In this document: piece after piece, positions 48,958-58,367 of the stretch
How positions within the stretch are numbered: position 1 is the first letter of the stretch
Layout of the letters: each line of letters begins with the position of its first letter
Assembly: GCF_024158035.1 (NCBI RefSeq)
Contig: NZ_JAMZEK010000001.1
Location: forward strand, 716,001 to 780,000
From: Dyella lutea
GTDB lineage: Bacteria; Pseudomonadota; Gammaproteobacteria; Xanthomonadales; Rhodanobacteraceae
Reading direction: 5' to 3'
Length of the DNA: 64,000 bases
Notes under the pieces: generated by a model
Databases searched by the model: none
The model's input: the letters and a program-made list of their open reading frames with translations, nothing else
What the model was told of the DNA's origin: nothing
Position numbers and translations under genes: made by a program

Positions 48958-49677
48958 TCACCACTGCGTACGGCCAGGCAGTAGACCTTTCAGCTCCACA
49001 TCGGTGAGATTGCGCCACTGGCCGGGCTTGAGGTGGCCCAGCTTGATGTTGTCGATGCGCACGCGGCGCAGCTGGGTGACGCGGTAGCCGAACGCCGCGG
49101 CCATCAGGCGGATCTGGCGGTTCAGGCCCTGGGTCAGCACGATGCCGAAGCCGAATTTGGCGATGCGCCGCACGCGGCAGCGCTGGGTCATCTGGCCATG
49201 GATGCGCACGCCCTTGCTCATGCCGGCGAGGAACTCGTCGGTAACCGCCTTGTTCACCGCAACCAGGTATTCCTTTTCGTGCCGGTTTTCGGCGCGCAGG
49301 ATCTCGTTGACGATGTCGCCGTTGCTGGTGAGCAGGATCAGGCCTTCGGAATCCTTGTCCAGCCGGCCGACCGGGAAGATGCGCTGCGGGTGGTCGACGA
49401 AGTCGACGATGTTGCCGGCTACGCTCGTGTCGGTGGTGCAGGTGATGCCGACCGGCTTGTTCAGCGCGATGTAGACCGCCTTCTTGGCCGAGGGCGTGGT
49501 GGCCAGGACGCGCGCCTTGACGATCTCGCCGTCCACTCGGACCTCGTCGCCCTCCAGCGCCTTGGCGCCGGTGGTCACGACGTCGCCGTTGATCGTCACC
49601 CGCCCGGCAAGCAGCAGCTCGTCCGCCTCACGGCGCGAGCACAGACCGGCTTCGCTGATGTATTTATTGACGCGCAT
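48958..49677 (-). CDS. rluF: 23S rRNA pseudouridine synthase, RluF/RluB type
   Basis: 239-residue enzyme with an N-terminal S4 RNA-binding domain (MRVNKYISEAGLCSRREADE, about 1-60) and an RsuA-type catalytic domain with Asp in VGRLDKDSEGLILLT (about 110-124) and GLNRQIRLMAAAFGYRV. The KPVGITCTTD segment is typical of RluF, which modifies U2604 of 23S rRNA and a tRNA in E. coli. The start codon abuts the GAGTGAG repeat element at 49684, so that element forms its leader. RluF is the best call; RluB is possible. Confidence 0.85.
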   Translation of the reverse strand: MRVNKYISEAGLCSRREADELLLAGRVTINGDVVTTGAKALEGDEVRVDGEIVKARVLATTPSAKKAVYIALNKPVGITCTTDTSVAGNIVDFVDHPQRIFPVGRLDKDSEGLILLTSNGDIVNEILRAENRHEKEYLVAVNKAVTDEFLAGMSKGVRIHGQMTQRCRVRRIAKFGFGIVLTQGLNRQIRLMAAAFGYRVTQLRRVRIDNIKLGHLKPGQWRNLTDVELKGLLPGRTQW

Positions 49678-49683
49678 GGGACG

Positions 49684-49842
49684 AGGAGTGAGTTCAGAGG
49701 AGTGAGAGAGGGCGTGGCGGTTGAGGGTCAGGAAGATCGATGAGCGGCGTGCCTGTCGTCCCTGCTTCGGCAGTGAACGAGCGGGCAGGGAGCGCTGCGG
49801 GAAGTTCCACCTCCCACTCCTCACTCCTCTCCACTCACTCCT
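49684..49842. repeat. GAGTGAG inverted-repeat intergenic element, copy 1
   Basis: Imperfect terminal inverted repeat: left arm 49684-49706 and right arm 49820-49842 match at 21 of 23 positions when folded. Each arm contains two GAGTGAG units (GGAGTGAG / CTCACTCC). About 113 unrelated bases lie between. It fills the gap between the rluF start and the ABC permease stop. A second element with the same arms lies at 62901-63064. Confidence 0.6.
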
Positions 49843-49848
49843 TTGCTC

Positions 49849-50621
49849 TTACGACCTGAGCCCCACGCCGCGCTTGAGCAACTGCAACGCCACCGCCGAC
49901 AGCACCACCACAAACAGCACCATCACCGCGAAGGCGGTGCCGATGCCCACATCGCTCACGCCGAGCACGCCGAAGCGGAACGCGTTGACCATGTACAGGA
50001 TCGGGTTGATCCGCGAGATCGCCTGCCACGGTTCGCCCAGCATGTTGATCGAATAGAACACGCCGCCCAGGTAGGTCAGCGGGGTGAGCACGAAGGTGGG
50101 CACCAGCGCGATGTCGTCGAACTTCTTCGCGTAGACGGCATTCACGAAGCCGGCCAACGAGAAGATCGTGGCGCCCAGCAGAACCGAGAGGAAGGTGAGT
50201 AGCGGGTGCACCACGTGCAGCGAGGTGAAGAACAGCGCAATCATCAGCACCAGCACGCCCACCACCAGGCCGCGCACCACGGCACCGGTGACGTAGCCGA
50301 GCAGGATCACCCAGTTCGGCATCGGCGACACCAGCATCTCTTCCACCGCACGACTGAACTTTGCGCCGAAGAACGAGCTGGAGATGTTGCCGTAGCTGTT
50401 GGTGATGATCGACATCATCACCAGGCCCGGCACGATGTATTGCATGTAGGTGAAGCCGCCTTCGATCGTGCCGATGCGGCTGCCGATCAGCTTGCCGAAG
50501 ATCACGAAGTACAGCGTCATGGTGATCGCCGGCGGGATCAGCGTCTGCGTCCAGATACGCATGATGCGGGCGATCTCGCGGCGCACGATGGTGTATAGCG
50601 CGACCATGTTCAGTGAATGGC

Positions 50622-50625
<4 letters not shown>
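49849..50625 (-). CDS. ABC-2 type transporter permease
   Basis: 258-residue inner-membrane permease of the ABC-2 (YadH-like) family with six hydrophobic segments, the loop YMQYIVPGLVMMSIITNSYG and the conserved FFGAKFSRAVEEMLVSPMP. It starts with ATG at 50625, overlapping the ATP-binding gene stop by four bases. YadGH-like pairs are exporters of unknown substrate, possibly lipid or polysaccharide. The repeat element follows its stop. Confidence 0.9.
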
Positions 50626-51572
<947 letters not shown>

Positions 51573-51600
51573 GGGCTGCATCGATGGGGGCAAGCCCCCT

Positions 51601-51606
51601 ATTATA
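51601..51606 (-). promoter_or_regulatory. Consensus -10 box for the ABC transporter operon
   Basis: TATAAT on the minus strand, a perfect -10 hexamer in otherwise GC-rich DNA, 20 bases upstream of the earlier ATG at 51581 and 29 bases upstream of 51572. The -35 region is poor. A hairpin GGGGGC-AA-GCCCCC (51586-51599) falls in the predicted transcription start region. Confidence 0.4.
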
Positions 51607-51664
51607 AAGGGCTTGTCCACGCCGCCCGCGTCTGCCGGGTGCACACAGCGTTTCCGGGAGCCCC

Positions 51665-52411
51665 ATGGCCGACCACTTCACCCTCCGCCTCGTCGACAGC
51701 CGCATGCTGGCGCCCACCGTGCGCCACCTCGTGTTCGAGCGGGCCGACAGCCAGCCGCTGGCCTTCGTGCCGGGGCAGTTCCTGCAGGTCCACTTCCACT
51801 ACGCCGACGGCACGGCGACCAAGCGCAGCTACTCGGTGGCCACGGTGGGCGACGGCCGCTCGCCGGTGCAGCGCATCGAGATCGCGGTGAGCTACGTGGA
51901 GGGCGGCGCGGCCACCGCGCTGCTAGGTGGGCTGACCGAGGGCGACATGATCGAGGCCAGCGGGCCTTACGGCCGCTTCTGCCTGCAGGCCGGCGATATC
52001 CACCCGCGCTACCTGCTGCTGGCCACCGGCACCGGCGTGACCCCGTACCGGGCAATGCTGCCGCAGCTGGCCGAGTGGCTGGCGCCCGGTGGCCGCGAAG
52101 CGGTGCTGATCTACGGCGCCCGCAAGGAGGCCGAGCTGCTCTACGACGAGGAGTTCACCGCTTTCGCCGCGGCGCACCCGGGCTTCACCTACCTCAGCTG
52201 CCTGAGCCGCGAGCCCCGCGCCGTGCCGCGCGCCACCGATCGCATGGGCCACGTGCAAACCGCCCTGCCGGAGCTGGCGCCGGCTGCTGATCGCGACATC
52301 GCCTACCTGTGCGGCAACCCCAACATGGTCGACGCTGCATTCGCGGCACTGAAGGAGTTCGGCCTGCCGGTGCCGCAGATCCGCCGCGAGAAGTACATCT
52401 CCTCGCGCTGA
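51665..52411 (+). CDS. fpr: Ferredoxin--NADP(+) reductase
   Basis: 248-residue FAD enzyme exchanging electrons between NADPH and ferredoxin or flavodoxin. FAD motif RSYSVAT (about 57-63), nucleotide motif LLATGTGVTPYRAML (about 119-133) and C-terminal YLCGNPNMVDAA with a short ending REKYISSR are visible. The final residues fit the short-tailed subclass. ATG 51665, divergent from the ABC operon across 92 bases. Confidence 0.92.
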   Translation: MADHFTLRLVDSRMLAPTVRHLVFERADSQPLAFVPGQFLQVHFHYADGTATKRSYSVATVGDGRSPVQRIEIAVSYVEGGAATALLGGLTEGDMIEASGPYGRFCLQAGDIHPRYLLLATGTGVTPYRAMLPQLAEWLAPGGREAVLIYGARKEAELLYDEEFTAFAAAHPGFTYLSCLSREPRAVPRATDRMGHVQTALPELAPAADRDIAYLCGNPNMVDAAFAALKEFGLPVPQIRREKYISSR

Positions 52412-52452
52412 CCCGCCCCGGCAAGGCGGGTGACGCCGGAAAGCCCGGCGTC
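52411..52452 (+). terminator. Two tandem GC hairpins after the ferredoxin reductase gene
   Basis: ACCCGCC (52411-52417) pairs with GGCGGGT (52425-52431), and GACGCCGG (52432-52439) pairs with CCGGCGTC (52445-52452). They directly follow the stop codon. No T-run follows, so termination may need Rho. Confidence 0.45.
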
Positions 52453-52516
52453 GGCGCCGTGGGCCGGAAAAGCGTGAAGTGCATCACGGAATCGGGCTCG
52501 TCCCCGGGACACCCGG

Positions 52517-52543
52517 TCAAGTTGCTCCAGTAGCGGCCGATGA
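52517..52543 (+). promoter_or_regulatory. Sigma-28 (FliA)-like promoter before the small pilin-like gene
   Basis: TCAAGTTG-N11-GCCGATGA matches the flagellar sigma factor consensus TAAAGTTT-N11-GCCGATAA at 13 of 16 positions with exact spacing, and also the TCAAG/GCCGAT form seen in Pseudomonas. Predicted start near 52550 leaves about 35 bases to the ATG at 52585. Unproven. Confidence 0.45.
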
Positions 52544-52584
52544 CCGTCCAAGCCCTCCCCAGCGGAGGCGCCAGGACGAGATTC

Positions 52585-52938
52585 ATGAGGCGGATATTCA
52601 CAGCAGCCGGATGTGCGATGGCCCTTGCGATGGGGGTCACCTTCGCGCGCGCCGACGCCGGATCCATCAGCTTTTCCGGTGCCGTGGTGGAGCCCACCTG
52701 TACGGTGGTCGCCTCCGACGGAATCGCCGGCCCGCAGGGCGCCGGCGTCGCCCAGCCCGACCTGCGCAGCTGTGGCAGCACGGCCAGCGATGCCGGCCAA
52801 ACCTACGCCCGCAGCGTGGTCCAGCTGGATGCGGCATCCGTCGCGCGAGATCGCCTGCTCAACTACTACGCCGGCTATGCCGGCGCCGGCGCTACCGGCC
52901 AGCCGGACGTACGACTTGTCGTGCGCACGTACGAGTGA
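52585..52938 (+). CDS. Small pilin-like exported protein
   Basis: 117-residue protein: signal peptide (RRIFTAAGCAMALAMGVTFARA), then SISFSGAVVEPTCTVV, the opening strand of type 1 pilins, and a second Cys near residue 66 for the usual disulfide. It is shorter than a full pilin domain (about 150 residues) and its C-terminus (RLVVRTYE) lacks the usual terminal aromatic strand. It lies convergent to, and 19 bases from, the adhesin gene, and on its own transcript. It might be a minor subunit, terminator or decaying pilin. AGGACGAG precedes the ATG; an in-frame ATG at 52540 is less likely. Confidence 0.65.
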   Translation: MRRIFTAAGCAMALAMGVTFARADAGSISFSGAVVEPTCTVVASDGIAGPQGAGVAQPDLRSCGSTASDAGQTYARSVVQLDAASVARDRLLNYYAGYAGAGATGQPDVRLVVRTYE

Positions 52939-52957
52939 CGTCCTGACGCGGTAGCGG

Positions 52958-53962
52958 CTACTGGTAGGACAGCGTGAACGTGGCGGTCGCTCCCAGCGTA
53001 CCCGGACCCACGGTCGCGGCGGTCTGGAAGTAGCGCGCCGAATAGTTCACCGTCATCGTGCCGTTCGGTGTTGCGCCGATCACCGCCGCCGTACCGAACT
53101 GCACCGGGTTTCCCGACGAGCTCAACACCTGCACCCCGACTCCCGTGGTCGTGCCGCTTGATGGCGCGATCACGCCGGTCTGTCCGCCGACGGGCGTGCC
53201 CGTGGTCATGGTGATCCGCACCGTCGCGCCACTGGAACACTGCAGCCGGATCTGGAACGGTGTGGCGCCGGTCACCGAGCCGACGCCGCTGAACGCGCCG
53301 CTGGAGACGGTCGGCAGCGTCACGTCGACGTTCGGCGTGGATACCTGGCATGCGGGGGCAGTGAAGGTCAGCGAGTTCGCCAGGTTGATCACCGCGTCGT
53401 AGATCGAGCCGCTGCCGCCCGAGCCGGCCTCGAAGCTCACCAGCGGCCCCATCGACAGCGTGCTGCCGTCGGCGATGGTGCCGGTCTTGACGATTTCCAG
53501 GGTCACCGCGTCGGACTCGTACCATGAACTCGACCCGTCGAGGCTGAAGTAGGGATAGGGATAAATGTAGTTGCCGCTCTGCAGGATGCGGTAGCCGACG
53601 CCGGGCACGTTGGAGGGAAACAGGTTGGTGGTCGTGCCCGGGGTGACACCGACATCGTTCACCAGGCCCCAGCCGTTGCCGCGGTGCCGGCAGTTGAAAT
53701 AGACAGTCGGACTGATTGGTGTGGCGGTCGAAGTGAAGAGCACCTGCCCGACCGCGATGCCGGGGTCGTTGACGATGCTGCTGGGCACGGACACGTAGTA
53801 ATTGCCCTGGCTTGAGCCGCGATCGAATGAGCATGAGGCCCGTGCCGACTGCGACAGGCCGAGCAGCGATAGGGCGGCAAGCAGCACCAGTGCGCCGATA
53901 CGCCTCCAGCCAGCAGAGGAACGCCGCCTGGTGCCGGCCGCGTCGGGCTTGCCCTGTTTCAT
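52958..53962 (-). CDS. Fimbrial tip adhesin (two-domain)
   Basis: 334-residue exported protein. Signal peptide near residues 20-45 (RIGALVLLAALSLLGLSQSARA), an N-terminal domain of about 170 residues with cysteines in SCSFDRG and FNCRHRG, and a C-terminal pilin domain (ACQVSTPNVDVTLPTVSSGAF to TATFTLSYQ) ending in the chaperone-recognition strand. This two-domain layout is that of FimH-like tip adhesins. GGGAGGG lies before the ATG, which overlaps the usher stop by four bases. Last gene of the fimbrial operon. The receptor is unknown. Confidence 0.85.
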   Translation of the reverse strand: MKQGKPDAAGTRRRSSAGWRRIGALVLLAALSLLGLSQSARASCSFDRGSSQGNYYVSVPSSIVNDPGIAVGQVLFTSTATPISPTVYFNCRHRGNGWGLVNDVGVTPGTTTNLFPSNVPGVGYRILQSGNYIYPYPYFSLDGSSSWYESDAVTLEIVKTGTIADGSTLSMGPLVSFEAGSGGSGSIYDAVINLANSLTFTAPACQVSTPNVDVTLPTVSSGAFSGVGSVTGATPFQIRLQCSSGATVRITMTTGTPVGGQTGVIAPSSGTTTGVGVQVLSSSGNPVQFGTAAVIGATPNGTMTVNYSARYFQTAATVGPGTLGATATFTLSYQ

Positions 53963-56754
53963 CCGTTCGCCCTCCCGGACGGCTTGTTCGTTGATGTGTC
54001 CACGCAGGTCGCCTGCTCGGTCGCGTAGACGCCGTTGCTGTCGCGCGACGGGCTCGCCGGGACGCGATAGTCGAAGCTGCAGCGATGGGACGGGTCGTCC
54101 GGGTCGCCCCACGCGACGCTGAGCCGCCCGCTCTTGCGGGTGACGCGGGCCATGATGCGCCCGGCCTGGCCGACCACGCCGACCACCTGGCCCTGGTCGT
54201 CCTGCACTTCGGCGCCGAACGGCAATGCCGCACCGTCGGGGCGCTGCGCCTGGATCAGCATGAAGCGGCCGCTCTGGGTGGAGAACTTCACCATCACCAC
54301 TGCACCGGCGCGCGGGGCGACCTGGGTGCTGGTGTTGGCGAGCTGCACGTCCAGCGGCAAGCCGTTCGGGTCGATGGTGATCGTATTGAGCAGGTACGGC
54401 GTGAGATACGGCACCACCGCATAACCGCGCCGGTCCACCTTCAGCCCGGTGGTGTTGCCGACGCTTGCGCCGGCGGCATCGGTGGCCTGCACGATGGCCA
54501 CGGTGTCTCCCAGCGGCTGGCCGAACGTCACGCCGCCCGGGTGCGCGACGATGCCGCCTGCTGCGCTGAACGAGGCCTGCGAGTAGCCGCTGCCCTTGCC
54601 GTAGCCGGCATTGAGCAGCACATGCGAGCCGCGGTAACCGCCGCTGAGGCTGGCCGTGGTGCCCGGGCTGCCGCCGCTGACGGTGTCGTCGTGCGTGGCG
54701 GTTACGCCGTAGTTGAAGCGGTTGTCGTCGCCGGCGTTGCCACTGAGCGTGGCCTGTTCCTGCATGCCGCCGGCGGTGTCACGTGCGGCGCTGCTGGTAA
54801 GTACCGGCGCATGCTCCGTGCTGCCGAGCGGCACGGTGAACGAGGCCATGAAGCGGTTGTCGTTGCGACCGAACAGGTCGCGCTCGCGGCTTGCCGACAG
54901 GTTGTAGGTGACCCGGCCCCAGGCGTTGTTGTAGCCGAGCTGGAACTGGGTGTCGGTGCCGCCGCGGTTCCAGTAGCTGCGGACCGATCCGCTCAGGTAG
55001 AGCGAGCCACCGCGCTGGCCCAGCGACTGGGTCAGCGCGAGGCTGAAATTGTCGCGCTGGCGGTCGACGCCGTTCTGTGCCGTGAAGTCGACACCGGCCA
55101 GGGCCGCCTGCTGCGAGGGGGTCAGCAGGCCGGTCACCGGTACGCCGTTGATCGCCAGGGGGTAGCTGGAGGCGCTGCTGGCGAATACCGGCAGGCCGCG
55201 GCGGGCGTAGTCGCGGGCGCTCACCGCGTCGCCGAGCGAGAGATAGCCGCCGGTGGAGCGGCGATAGGCGGCGACGGTGAGCGTCGTGCCGGTTTCGGCG
55301 AGCGTCTTGCTGTAGCTCAGTCGCAGGCTCTGCCCGGTCATCGAGTCCATGCCGGGCAGGCGCGTGTGCGCGGCGGCGAGGTCCATGGCGAAGGCGCCGT
55401 AGCGGGTGTTCAGTGCCGTGCCGAGCAGCGCCGAGGCGTAGCCGTTCGAGCCGATCACGCCGGCGTAGCCGGTCAGCAGATTGCTGAAGCCGTGCTGGAT
55501 CGTTCCCTGGATCAGGGTCGGTGTGTCGAGGATGCCTTGCTGGCGCACCTGGCCGGCGACCGCGCTGAAGCGGCTCACGCCCGGGCGCAGCAACTGCGGC
55601 ACCGAGGCATACGGCACCGAGAAAGTGTGGACGCGGCCGTTGGCCTCGGTGACGCTGACCTGGAGGTCGCCGCCGTAGCCGGTGGCGTAGAGGTCGTTGA
55701 TGGCGAACGGGCCCGGAGCCACCGTGGTCTGGTAGATCACCATGCCGTTCTGGCGCACGGTCACCTTGGCGTTGCTGTCCGCCACGCCACGCACCGTGGG
55801 CGCATAGCCGCGCAGGGACTGCGGCAGCATGCGGTCGTCGGTGGCCAGCTGGACGCCGCGGATGCCCACGCTGTCGAAGATCTCGCCGCTGGTCCACGAG
55901 TCGCCGATGGTCAGCTGCGCGTGCAGTTCGGGCACGTCGCGCTGCGCGTAGCTGGCGATCGTCTGCCAGCGGCGGCGGGCGGGCGTGACGCCGATGGCGG
56001 ACTGCCAGTTCAGCGAGGACTGGTGGCGGAAATGCCAGCGACCGAGGTTGAGGCCGGCGTCCAGGCCGAGGAAGGCGGAGGTCTGCGACACGCCCTGGCT
56101 GCTGGTGCGGTAGCTGTTGAAGTTGTAGTTGAGCAGTCCGGCCGTCACCCCGGAGTCCCAGAACTTCGGATCGACGTAGCCGCGCGCCGCCTGGCCGAGG
56201 AACGCCTGGGGCACGCTGATGTCCAGCCGCAGGTCGCCCATGTCGAAGTTCGCGCTGGCGCCCGGGATGATGTCGGCGATGTCGATGCAACCCTGTCCGC
56301 CGGCGAGGGCGGCCTGGGTCGATTTCGACAGGTCGGCCGGATGCAGGCCGAGCTGGTCGAGCAGTGCGCGGGTGAAGCAGGGCGAGGCGCTCGCGTCGGG
56401 GGACGGTGCACTGAAGCGCACATCGTTGCGGCCGACCGGGCGCTCGTTGAGGTAGATGTCGACACTGTAGCTGCCGGCCGGCACGAAATCGCCGCGCTCG
56501 AAGCGCGATAGATCGGTGGTGTTCTGCCCGGCGCCGGAGAGCATGCTGCGGTCGAAGTTGGTGTCGACGGCATCGGCATCAGCGCTGGCAGCGTTGGCGC
56601 TGGAACCGGCGGGCGCTCCGCTTGCGGCGGCAGCGCGGGCGTGCGGAGCCATGCCGCCGGCGAGCGTGAGCCCGATCAGCAATGACAGGGCCTGGCGCTG
56701 GACCGACCGTCCGCGCGAGGCTGCCGTCACGGCGCTCGCCCGTGCCCGGTTCAC
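53959..56754 (-). CDS. Fimbrial outer-membrane usher
   Basis: 931-residue PapC/FimD-type usher that assembles and secretes fimbrial subunits. Signal peptide (LSLLIGLTLAGGMAPHARA), N-terminal chaperone-binding domain (FERGDFVPAGSYSVDIYLN), 24-strand barrel with plug, and C-terminal domains including the late cysteine pair (SHRCSFDYRVP, EQATCVD). Starts with GTG at 56754 overlapping the chaperone stop (GTGA). Anything upstream in the same frame belongs to the chaperone gene in another phase. Located in the outer membrane. Confidence 0.93.
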   Translation of the reverse strand: MNRARASAVTAASRGRSVQRQALSLLIGLTLAGGMAPHARAAAASGAPAGSSANAASADADAVDTNFDRSMLSGAGQNTTDLSRFERGDFVPAGSYSVDIYLNERPVGRNDVRFSAPSPDASASPCFTRALLDQLGLHPADLSKSTQAALAGGQGCIDIADIIPGASANFDMGDLRLDISVPQAFLGQAARGYVDPKFWDSGVTAGLLNYNFNSYRTSSQGVSQTSAFLGLDAGLNLGRWHFRHQSSLNWQSAIGVTPARRRWQTIASYAQRDVPELHAQLTIGDSWTSGEIFDSVGIRGVQLATDDRMLPQSLRGYAPTVRGVADSNAKVTVRQNGMVIYQTTVAPGPFAINDLYATGYGGDLQVSVTEANGRVHTFSVPYASVPQLLRPGVSRFSAVAGQVRQQGILDTPTLIQGTIQHGFSNLLTGYAGVIGSNGYASALLGTALNTRYGAFAMDLAAAHTRLPGMDSMTGQSLRLSYSKTLAETGTTLTVAAYRRSTGGYLSLGDAVSARDYARRGLPVFASSASSYPLAINGVPVTGLLTPSQQAALAGVDFTAQNGVDRQRDNFSLALTQSLGQRGGSLYLSGSVRSYWNRGGTDTQFQLGYNNAWGRVTYNLSASRERDLFGRNDNRFMASFTVPLGSTEHAPVLTSSAARDTAGGMQEQATLSGNAGDDNRFNYGVTATHDDTVSGGSPGTTASLSGGYRGSHVLLNAGYGKGSGYSQASFSAAGGIVAHPGGVTFGQPLGDTVAIVQATDAAGASVGNTTGLKVDRRGYAVVPYLTPYLLNTITIDPNGLPLDVQLANTSTQVAPRAGAVVMVKFSTQSGRFMLIQAQRPDGAALPFGAEVQDDQGQVVGVVGQAGRIMARVTRKSGRLSVAWGDPDDPSHRCSFDYRVPASPSRDSNGVYATEQATCVDTSTNKPSGRANG

Positions 56755-57497
56755 GGCGCGAGGCTGCCCTTGTAGGTTGCGCCGGCGCCGAAGTCGTTGA
56801 TGACCGTGTAGTCGACCTGCGCACCGGTGACGGCGCGGTGGAGCGCGGCCAGCGGCAGTCGCAGCGAGGACCTGGGGGCGACCATGCCGGTGCCGGCATC
56901 GTAGGTGTGCCCGGCGGCGGTCAGCGAAACCTTGTTGAAGGTGATGTAGTAGGGCGAGCTGTTGCGCGCCTCGAGGGCGAAGCCCCGTGCGTCGGAAATC
57001 AGCGACCAGGCGATCTGCCGCGATGCCGTGGCGAAGTCCCCCGCCAGTCCGGAGGGACGGAAGAACAGCTTCAGTCGCGAGCGGATCGCGAACTGCAGGG
57101 TGTTCTGTTCCTCGCCGGCCTTGGCCGTGGGCTTGGGCGGGATCTCCAGCACGTTCAGCCAGAACAGCGATTCGCGGTCGGTCGGCAGCGGCTGTCCCGT
57201 GTAGACGATGCGCAGGCTCTGACCCTTGCCGGCATTCATGCGCACCAGCGGCGGGGTCACCAGGAACGGCACCTTGGCCGTGTCGGGCGTGGAATTGGGG
57301 TCGCCATCGTCGATCCACGCTTCGATGAGCGCGGGATGGCTGCCGTTGTTGGTGAGGCGGATCGTCACCTCGCCGGTGGCGGCGGGAAACACCACGCGGG
57401 TCCCGGCGATCACGACGCTGGCATGGGCGGAGGGTGCGCCAAGCACGAGCGCGAGCACGAGCAAGGCTGCGCCGACGGTGCAGAGCAGGCTTTTCAT
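56751..57497 (-). CDS. Periplasmic fimbrial chaperone
   Basis: 248-residue PapD-like chaperone with signal peptide (LLCTVGAALLVLALVLGAPSAHA) and two immunoglobulin-like domains. Typical segments are GTRVVFPAATGEVTIRLTNNG, RESLFWLNVLEIPPKP and the conserved subunit-binding Arg region KLFFRP. It delivers subunits to the usher by donor-strand complementation. It follows the major pilin gene by 81 bases containing a strong hairpin. Confidence 0.92.
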   Translation of the reverse strand: MKSLLCTVGAALLVLALVLGAPSAHASVVIAGTRVVFPAATGEVTIRLTNNGSHPALIEAWIDDGDPNSTPDTAKVPFLVTPPLVRMNAGKGQSLRIVYTGQPLPTDRESLFWLNVLEIPPKPTAKAGEEQNTLQFAIRSRLKLFFRPSGLAGDFATASRQIAWSLISDARGFALEARNSSPYYITFNKVSLTAAGHTYDAGTGMVAPRSSLRLPLAALHRAVTGAQVDYTVINDFGAGATYKGSLAP

Positions 57498-57537
57498 GGT
57501 GCGTTCCGGAGACAGGGCCGGGTACGGCAGGCGGAGG

Positions 57538-57567
57538 GCGGCCGCCCTCCCGATGACGGGCGGCCGC
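57538..57567 (-). promoter_or_regulatory. Hairpin between the major pilin and chaperone genes
   Basis: Perfect 10-bp inverted repeat GCGGCCGCCC / GGGCGGCCGC with a 10-base loop, 11 bases after the pilin stop on the minus strand. A second palindrome GGAGGGCGG-CCGCCCTCC overlaps it (57533-57550). It probably makes pilin mRNA more abundant than the downstream chaperone-usher-adhesin mRNA. Confidence 0.6.
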
Positions 57568-57578
57568 GAGACAGCGAC

Positions 57579-58124
57579 TTACTGATAGGTCAGGGTGAAG
57601 CCCACGGACGAGGTCACCAGACCGGCGGTGGTGGACGCCGCCGTCGCGATGTACTGCGCCTTCATGCCGGTCGAGCCCGAACCGCCGCTGACGGCGATGG
57701 TCGGCGCGTTGGCCTGGCTCGAGGTGTTGATCACCGCGTTGGACGAGTTCAGCAGCTGGATCTGCACATTCGAACCGCCGGTGGTCGTGGTGTTCTTGAG
57801 ATTGCCGGTGGTGCCGTCGATGTTGGCGCCGTTGAAGGCCATGGCGGCGCTGGTGGTGTTCGCATCGCAGCCGCTGACGCCGACGGTGAAGGAAGTGGTG
57901 CCGGCGACGGCGCCCACGGAGCCGAAGGCGCCGGTCATCACGGTCGGCAGCGCCACGGTGGTGCCGGGACCGCCATTGATCGTGATGGTGCAGGTATCGG
58001 CCAGGACCTTGCCGGTGAAGTTGATGGTGCCGGTGTTGGTGGCGTGGGCCGGCGAGGCGGCAAAGGCCAGGAAGCCCAGGCCGGCGACAAGGGCGGTCGA
58101 AAGCAGCGTCTTCTTGTGGAGCAT
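57579..58124 (-). CDS. Major fimbrial subunit (type 1 pilin family)
   Basis: 181-residue pilin: signal peptide (LLSTALVAGLGFLAFAASPAHA), mature start TNTGTINFTGKVLADTCTITI, the two pilin cysteines (DTCTI and VSGCDAN), and the terminal strand SSVGFTLTYQ. Ser/Thr/Gly-rich composition suits a structural subunit. AAGGGGG lies six to eight bases before the ATG. It is first of the operon pilin-chaperone-usher-adhesin. The preceding 400-base region is A+T-rich compared with the rest. Confidence 0.9.
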   Translation of the reverse strand: MLHKKTLLSTALVAGLGFLAFAASPAHATNTGTINFTGKVLADTCTITINGGPGTTVALPTVMTGAFGSVGAVAGTTSFTVGVSGCDANTTSAAMAFNGANIDGTTGNLKNTTTTGGSNVQIQLLNSSNAVINTSSQANAPTIAVSGGSGSTGMKAQYIATAASTTAGLVTSSVGFTLTYQ

Positions 58125-58236
58125 GGGTTCCCCCTTTGATGATCAGGAAAGTGAATCAGGACAGCAGCCAAGCGTTGGTGGTTTTGGATACCGCGAGTGG
58201 ATTTAAGCAAGCGACATGCCATGTTTCACCAGCTTC

Positions 58237-58258
58237 GGGATTTTTCCAGAAAAATCCC
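58237..58258. promoter_or_regulatory. A+T hairpin upstream of the pilin gene
   Basis: GGGATTTTT-CCAG-AAAAATCCC: perfect 9-bp stem with a 4-base loop, about 113 bases upstream of the pilin start. Its A/T tracts could favour DNA bending or bind a silencer protein; it might also be a pilin leader structure. Confidence 0.4.
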
Positions 58259-58367
58259 ATATTTAACAAATTGTTGGGAGTGATTCCTCAGAATCTTGCT
58301 GTGAAATTCGCAGGCCCGATTGCGACATACCACGTCACAAATTGCAATCCAGTTCACACTTTTGGCC

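Noticed and set aside
52440-52560. c-di-GMP riboswitch upstream of the small pilin-like gene
   Set aside because: Considered because of the c-di-GMP and adhesion context, but the conserved GEMM core segments are not present.
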